NCBI GenBank assembly: GCA_002369495.1
Contig: DFFD01000172.1
Coordinates: 1-8,794, forward strand
Reading direction: 5' to 3'
DNA: 8,794 bases
From: Lachnospiraceae bacterium UBA3785
GTDB taxonomy: Bacteria > Bacillota > Clostridia > Lachnospirales > Lachnospiraceae
Shown here: in pieces, positions 5,974 to 8,794 of the stretch
Position numbering within the stretch: position 1 is the first letter of the stretch
Layout of the letters: the number at the start of each line of letters is the position of its first letter
Made by a program: the position numbers and the translations under genes
The notes under the pieces: generated by a model
Databases searched by the model: none
Seen by the model: only the letters and a program-made list of their open reading frames with translations
Told to the model about the DNA's origin: nothing

Positions 5974-6860
5974 GCGCCCACCTCCCCGAACATGGAGATC
6001 TGTGCCTTCTTCCACTCCTTCCGGCTCATGGGCTTTATCTCGATCACAGTCTCGGGCTCCGGCGCGGGGATGGCTTCGGGTTCTTCGGCGGCCGGAACGC
6101 TCTCTGCCGAAACAGCCGGCGCGATCCGGAACAGCTTGTCCGCCATGTTCCACACGCGGCGCATGTGCCAGACGTCCGAGCAGTACATCGGCGTGACGAA
6201 GGTTTCCCGCTCCATAGGCGCGAAGAGCGTTTCTCCGACCAGCGGCTTTGTCAGGGCGTCGTCCACGACGATGTAGCCGGGACAGCCGATAAGGGAAAGC
6301 TGGATGTACGCCATCATCGCCACGGTGTGGTCGATGTCCTGACCGACGAACAGGACGTGATTCTGATAGTTCACTTTCTGCCTGCGGCACTCCGTCGCAA
6401 AAGCGATCAGCATTGCCCCGCCGCCGATGCAGCAGTCCATGACCGATATCCACCCCTTTTTGGAGATCTCTGCAGGCAGGTTCGGTGAATTGATCTCCGC
6501 CATCATCCGGCACACATCGAACGGGGTGAAGCACTGCCCGAGGCCTTTGTTTCCCATGTCCAGATTCATGTACAGATGCCCGAGGAAGTCCTGGTCGGGA
6601 TCCCGTTCCAGAGCTTCGACGGTGAGGGCGAAGAGGCGGGCGATAGCCTGCCCCTCCGCTTCCTTGTACTGCTTCATGATCCGCATGTAGTCCTGTTCGC
6701 GCTGTTCGCGGTGAACGTGATCGACGGCGTTTGAAATGGCGTAGCCGGCACAGTGGACGAAATCCGACCAGACTTTCCATCCGCTGTGGACGTAGGCGAG
6801 CGAGCGGAACGTGTCGGCGAAATCCTTCTCGATCTCATTCTTCGTCAGAAACTTCGCCAT
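5970..6860 (-). CDS. HsdM-like SAM-binding methyltransferase homologue lacking motif IV
   Basis: This 296-residue protein resembles the core of type I N6-adenine DNA methyltransferases (HsdM). The HsdM signature before the fold is present as GQCFTPFDVCRMM (108-120). Motif I appears as DCCIGGGAM (142-150), the acidic motif II region as GQDID (173-177), and the motif III region as DDAL (200-203). HsdM then needs a catalytic NPP[FYW]. Here the next ~35 residues run through ETFVTPMYCSDVWHMRR and contain no NPP. I infer a SAM-binding-fold protein that may not methylate adenine, or a family with a replaced active site. A Pro/Ala/Glu-rich linker (about 247-275) leads to a C-terminal segment containing QISMF (287-291), a sliding-clamp-like peptide. 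There is no HsdS or HsdR nearby. The ATG at 6860 has GGGGAGG upstream. The stop overlaps the next start as ATGA. Confidence 0.8.
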   Translation of the reverse strand: MAKFLTKNEIEKDFADTFRSLAYVHSGWKVWSDFVHCAGYAISNAVDHVHREQREQDYMRIMKQYKEAEGQAIARLFALTVEALERDPDQDFLGHLYMNLDMGNKGLGQCFTPFDVCRMMAEINSPNLPAEISKKGWISVMDCCIGGGAMLIAFATECRRQKVNYQNHVLFVGQDIDHTVAMMAYIQLSLIGCPGYIVVDDALTKPLVGETLFAPMERETFVTPMYCSDVWHMRRVWNMADKLFRIAPAVSAESVPAAEEPEAIPAPEPETVIEIKPMSRKEWKKAQISMFGEVGA

Positions 6861-8301
6861 CGTCGGCCTCCCCGTACATCTCCTTCAGGCGGTCGAGGTC
6901 GTCGTCCGCGTCCGGAGAAAACGCCTGTCCCGCGCCATCGGCCCACTCTTCCTCTGTCGGTGCGTCCGCGGGCTTGTCCTTGTCCACGTAGAGCGGATGC
7001 GTCCCGCTGATCATCTGCAGCTCCTCGTCGCTCAGCTCGTAGTTGAACTCCATGACAAGCCACTCGTACAGCTTGTCAAGGGCCTTGTTCCGCTGGAACT
7101 TCGGGAACTCTCTCCGATATGTGCTCCAGCAGATATTCTCTTTCGAATCGTGCCATCCCGCGTAGATCATGGCGGGAACGGCGGTGCTCCGGTCGGCGAA
7201 TTTCTTCTCCGCTTCCTCTAAAAGTTGATCGTAAGACCTGATTGGTTCGTTTCCTGGGACCAGCAGCGATCTGACAGTATCTGCAGAATATCTGATGGAG
7301 GCGTAGAGAATCGCAAAGTACGCGCCGCGGATCATCCCGCTCATGTTCTTCTCGGTCATGCGCAGACCGTCCACGAAATCCTTCCGCAGGGCGTAGGCGT
7401 TCGCGGCAATGGCCTCGAGCTTTTCCCGCGTCTCCGCGATGTACTTCTCCCGGTCGATTTCGGCCTGCGGTCTGGGCGGGGCTTTTACGGCCTTCTGCTT
7501 TTCGTAGATGTCGAGGTGAGCGTAGCTGAACGCGTAGCCGTAATCGCCCTTCGCGTACTTGTCCAGCGCTTCCGGCTTCCAGTCGGTATATTCGATCTGC
7601 TTGACCTGTTTCCATTTCTGGGAGTACTGCTCGCCGCCCTCCATCTTGTGGATGTGGTACCTGCGCAGGATCGGAGCGGCCTCTTTTTTGCACCGCGCCT
7701 CCGCCTGTTCCCGGACGGCTGCGTTTACGGCGTAGTTGAAGTCGTTCGTGCCGATCTTCTTCAGGACTTCGTTCCGCTTGTCGGAATCGTCGATCTCGTT
7801 CAGCCGGTCGAAATCCCCGATGCTGATCTGCCGGGCGGAAACCTCTTTCAGGGTGTCGTGATCCAGCTCCGCGATCTTCAGCCGGCGCCGGACTGTTGTC
7901 TGGGAGAATCCGGTCTTGTCGGCGATTTCGGCCACGTCCGCGCCGAGCAGGGAGAGCTGCTGGAAGCCGAGAGCCTGCTCATAGACGGTCAGGTCGTTCC
8001 GCTGCATGTTCTCAAGGAGCATTGTCTCTATCTGCTCCTGATAGCTCATGTCGGAAATGACACAGGGCAGGGAGGAAAGCCCTGCCTGTTTTGCCGCGGT
8101 CAGTCTCCGGTGACCGATGACGACCGTGTAGCTGGTGTCCGGATCGGCCGGATCGACCGGCACGACGGTGAGATTCTGGAGGACGCCTTTCGCCCGGATG
8201 CTGTCGGCCAGCTCGGAAACGTTGCCGATGTCCTTGCGCGGGTTCTCGGGATGCGGAATCAGTTTTTCGACGGAAATGTAGGTGATTTGGGTCTGTCCCA
8301 T
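6835..8301 (-). CDS. ParB/Spo0J-family DNA-binding protein with long C-terminal extension
   Basis: This is a 488-residue member of the ParB/RepB/Spo0J family. ParB proteins bind CTP, load at parS-like sites and slide on DNA as clamps. All three N-terminal boxes are visible: ENPR at 19-22, the GHRR form of the nucleotide-binding GERR motif at 63-66, and ENMQRNDL at 97-104. A KorB-like helix-turn-helix follows at about 119-142. The remaining ~300 residues are not a standard ParB dimerisation domain. They are mixed helical, with an aromatic-rich part at about 225-275 and an acidic tail from about 440. Canonical ParB is under 300 residues, so this is a large extension. No parA is in the window, so chromosome-style partition is not shown; a regulatory or DNA-organising phage role is equally possible. 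The ATG at 8301 has AAGGAG nine bases upstream. The gene overlaps the methyltransferase-like gene by 26 bases. Confidence 0.9.
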   Translation of the reverse strand: MGQTQITYISVEKLIPHPENPRKDIGNVSELADSIRAKGVLQNLTVVPVDPADPDTSYTVVIGHRRLTAAKQAGLSSLPCVISDMSYQEQIETMLLENMQRNDLTVYEQALGFQQLSLLGADVAEIADKTGFSQTTVRRRLKIAELDHDTLKEVSARQISIGDFDRLNEIDDSDKRNEVLKKIGTNDFNYAVNAAVREQAEARCKKEAAPILRRYHIHKMEGGEQYSQKWKQVKQIEYTDWKPEALDKYAKGDYGYAFSYAHLDIYEKQKAVKAPPRPQAEIDREKYIAETREKLEAIAANAYALRKDFVDGLRMTEKNMSGMIRGAYFAILYASIRYSADTVRSLLVPGNEPIRSYDQLLEEAEKKFADRSTAVPAMIYAGWHDSKENICWSTYRREFPKFQRNKALDKLYEWLVMEFNYELSDEELQMISGTHPLYVDKDKPADAPTEEEWADGAGQAFSPDADDDLDRLKEMYGEADDGEVSDEE

Positions 8302-8304
8302 TGT

Positions 8305-8316
8305 GGTGATCTCCTT
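8305..8316 (-). promoter_or_regulatory. Shared 12-base ribosome-binding leader, copy 2
   Basis: AAGGAGATCACC on the minus strand, followed by ACA and the ATG of the ParB-like gene, so the spacing is three bases longer than in the other two copies. It lies in the 18-base gap after the stop of the preceding gene. Confidence 0.7.
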
Positions 8317-8319
8317 TCG

Positions 8320-8769
8320 CTATTCGTCCATATCGTCCGCGCCGATTACTTCGCACGCGGGAGCCATGTCCCCGTCGCCGTAATAATCGTCGTAGCTCTC
8401 TTCTTCGTCGGTCCTGTCGAACAGGCCGACCTGCTGATCGTTCTGGCGGATGGCGTAGGCTCCAGCTCTGCGGTCCCAGAACAGTTCGTTTTCGCCGACC
8501 AGTCCCCCGGATTCCTCGTTTTTGATCTTGAGCGTGGACGTGATCTTGTGCAGGATGCGGATCATCGTCGCATGGCGCGTCGCCCCGACATACCGGGCGT
8601 TTTTGTCGTCAACCTCGCGCTCGTCGGTGCTGATCGTGAACTTCACGGTGATCTCCGCGCCGTCCGTCTCCTTCTGCTCCATGATGGCCAGCGTCTCGGT
8701 CAGCTTCTGGTTGAACTGGTTCTTGAACTCCGACAGGGCGTCGGAACTCAGGCTGAGAATGATGCTCAT
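8320..8769 (-). CDS. Small phage-type hypothetical protein with acidic tail and clamp-like motif
   Basis: This 149-residue protein has no family I can name with confidence. Its start (MSIILSLSSDAL) resembles small proteins I associate with clostridial phage early regions. Residues 1-110 look like a mixed alpha/beta domain: a helical stretch at about 8-33, then strands such as the one at about 39-47. After residue 111 the chain is acidic and probably disordered, rich in D, E, Y and G. Residues 113-117 read QVGLF followed by D, which resembles the QL(S/D)LF peptide that binds the bacterial sliding clamp. The ATG at 8769 is set by an AAGGAG site six bases upstream. It is the first complete gene of the operon and lies 18 bases before the ParB-like gene. 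A role near DNA replication is inference only. Confidence 0.8.
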   Translation of the reverse strand: MSIILSLSSDALSEFKNQFNQKLTETLAIMEQKETDGAEITVKFTISTDEREVDDKNARYVGATRHATMIRILHKITSTLKIKNEESGGLVGENELFWDRRAGAYAIRQNDQQVGLFDRTDEEESYDDYYGDGDMAPACEVIGADDMDE

Positions 8770-8781
8770 GGTGATCTCCTT
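8770..8781 (-). promoter_or_regulatory. Shared 12-base ribosome-binding leader, copy 1
   Basis: The minus strand reads AAGGAGATCACC directly before ATG. The same 12 bases precede two other genes in the window (at 8305-8316 and 5121-5132). The core AAGGAG is a strong Shine-Dalgarno sequence six bases from the start codon. Confidence 0.75.
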
Positions 8782-8794
8782 TTCATGTATTTTC

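Noticed and set aside
5038..6276. Long plus-strand open frame of about 412 codons
   Set aside because: It lies opposite well-supported minus-strand genes, spans three of them, is Arg/Pro-rich with no domain, and has no ribosome binding site. GC-rich coding DNA commonly leaves the antisense frame open.
5974..6780. Upstream extension of the 279-residue gene to a 548-residue protein
   Set aside because: The extension is an Arg-rich, low-complexity shadow of the methyltransferase-like gene. The ATG at 5973 has a strong ribosome binding site and an ATGA coupling.
5970..6860. Calling a type I restriction-modification system
   Set aside because: There is no HsdS or HsdR nearby and the catalytic NPP[FYW] motif is not found.
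6835..8301. Calling the locus a ParAB partition system
   Set aside because: No ParA ATPase and no clear parS repeat are visible, and the ParB-like protein has a non-canonical C-terminal half.

Overview
The window is one uninterrupted, tightly packed set of 14 genes, all on the minus strand, so transcription runs from high to low coordinates. Thirteen genes are complete and the last runs off the left edge. Neighbouring genes overlap by 4-32 bases or are separated by at most 18, several through ATGA stop/start overlaps. There is no gene-free stretch, no tRNA, CRISPR array, insertion sequence or convincing terminator or promoter, so it reads as the middle of one long operon. Strong AAGGAGG-type ribosome binding sites, phage-type hypothetical families and many tiny ORFs point to a prophage, phage or other mobile element of a moderately GC-rich Firmicute, probably a gut clostridium. 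The host assignment is inference. No structural, integrase, replication or ParA gene is in view, so phage, phage-plasmid and conjugative element cannot be separated.

Right part (8769 down to about 4071), a DNA-transaction and regulation block: a small acidic-tailed protein with a sliding-clamp-like peptide; a ParB-type CTP-switch/DNA-binding protein with a long unknown C-terminal half; an HsdM-like SAM-binding protein with no visible catalytic NPP[FYW] motif but a clamp-like peptide near its C terminus; an unknown 279-residue protein; and a 349-residue regulator joining a Cro/CI helix-turn-helix, a sigma-70 region 4 and an RNA polymerase alpha-subunit C-terminal domain. Three genes of this block carry the same 12-base ribosome-binding leader.

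Middle (4074 to 2188): a DUF5131 (Gp37/Gp68) radical-SAM-like protein with a CxxxCxxC motif, then three small hypothetical genes, one of them strongly acidic.

Left part (2195 to 1): AT-richer than the right part and made of small accessory phage genes: a Cys-rich protein, a beta-rich 105-residue protein, a DUF551-type protein, a PD-(D/E)XK-nuclease-like protein with a Cys-rich insert, and the start of a DUF6378-like gene.

The standout is the regulator at 4071-5120. It carries recognisable DNA- and polymerase-binding pieces of two host transcription proteins behind a phage-repressor-like head, and could redirect host RNA polymerase to element promoters. The ParB / methyltransferase-like / unknown trio beside it may be a functional module.
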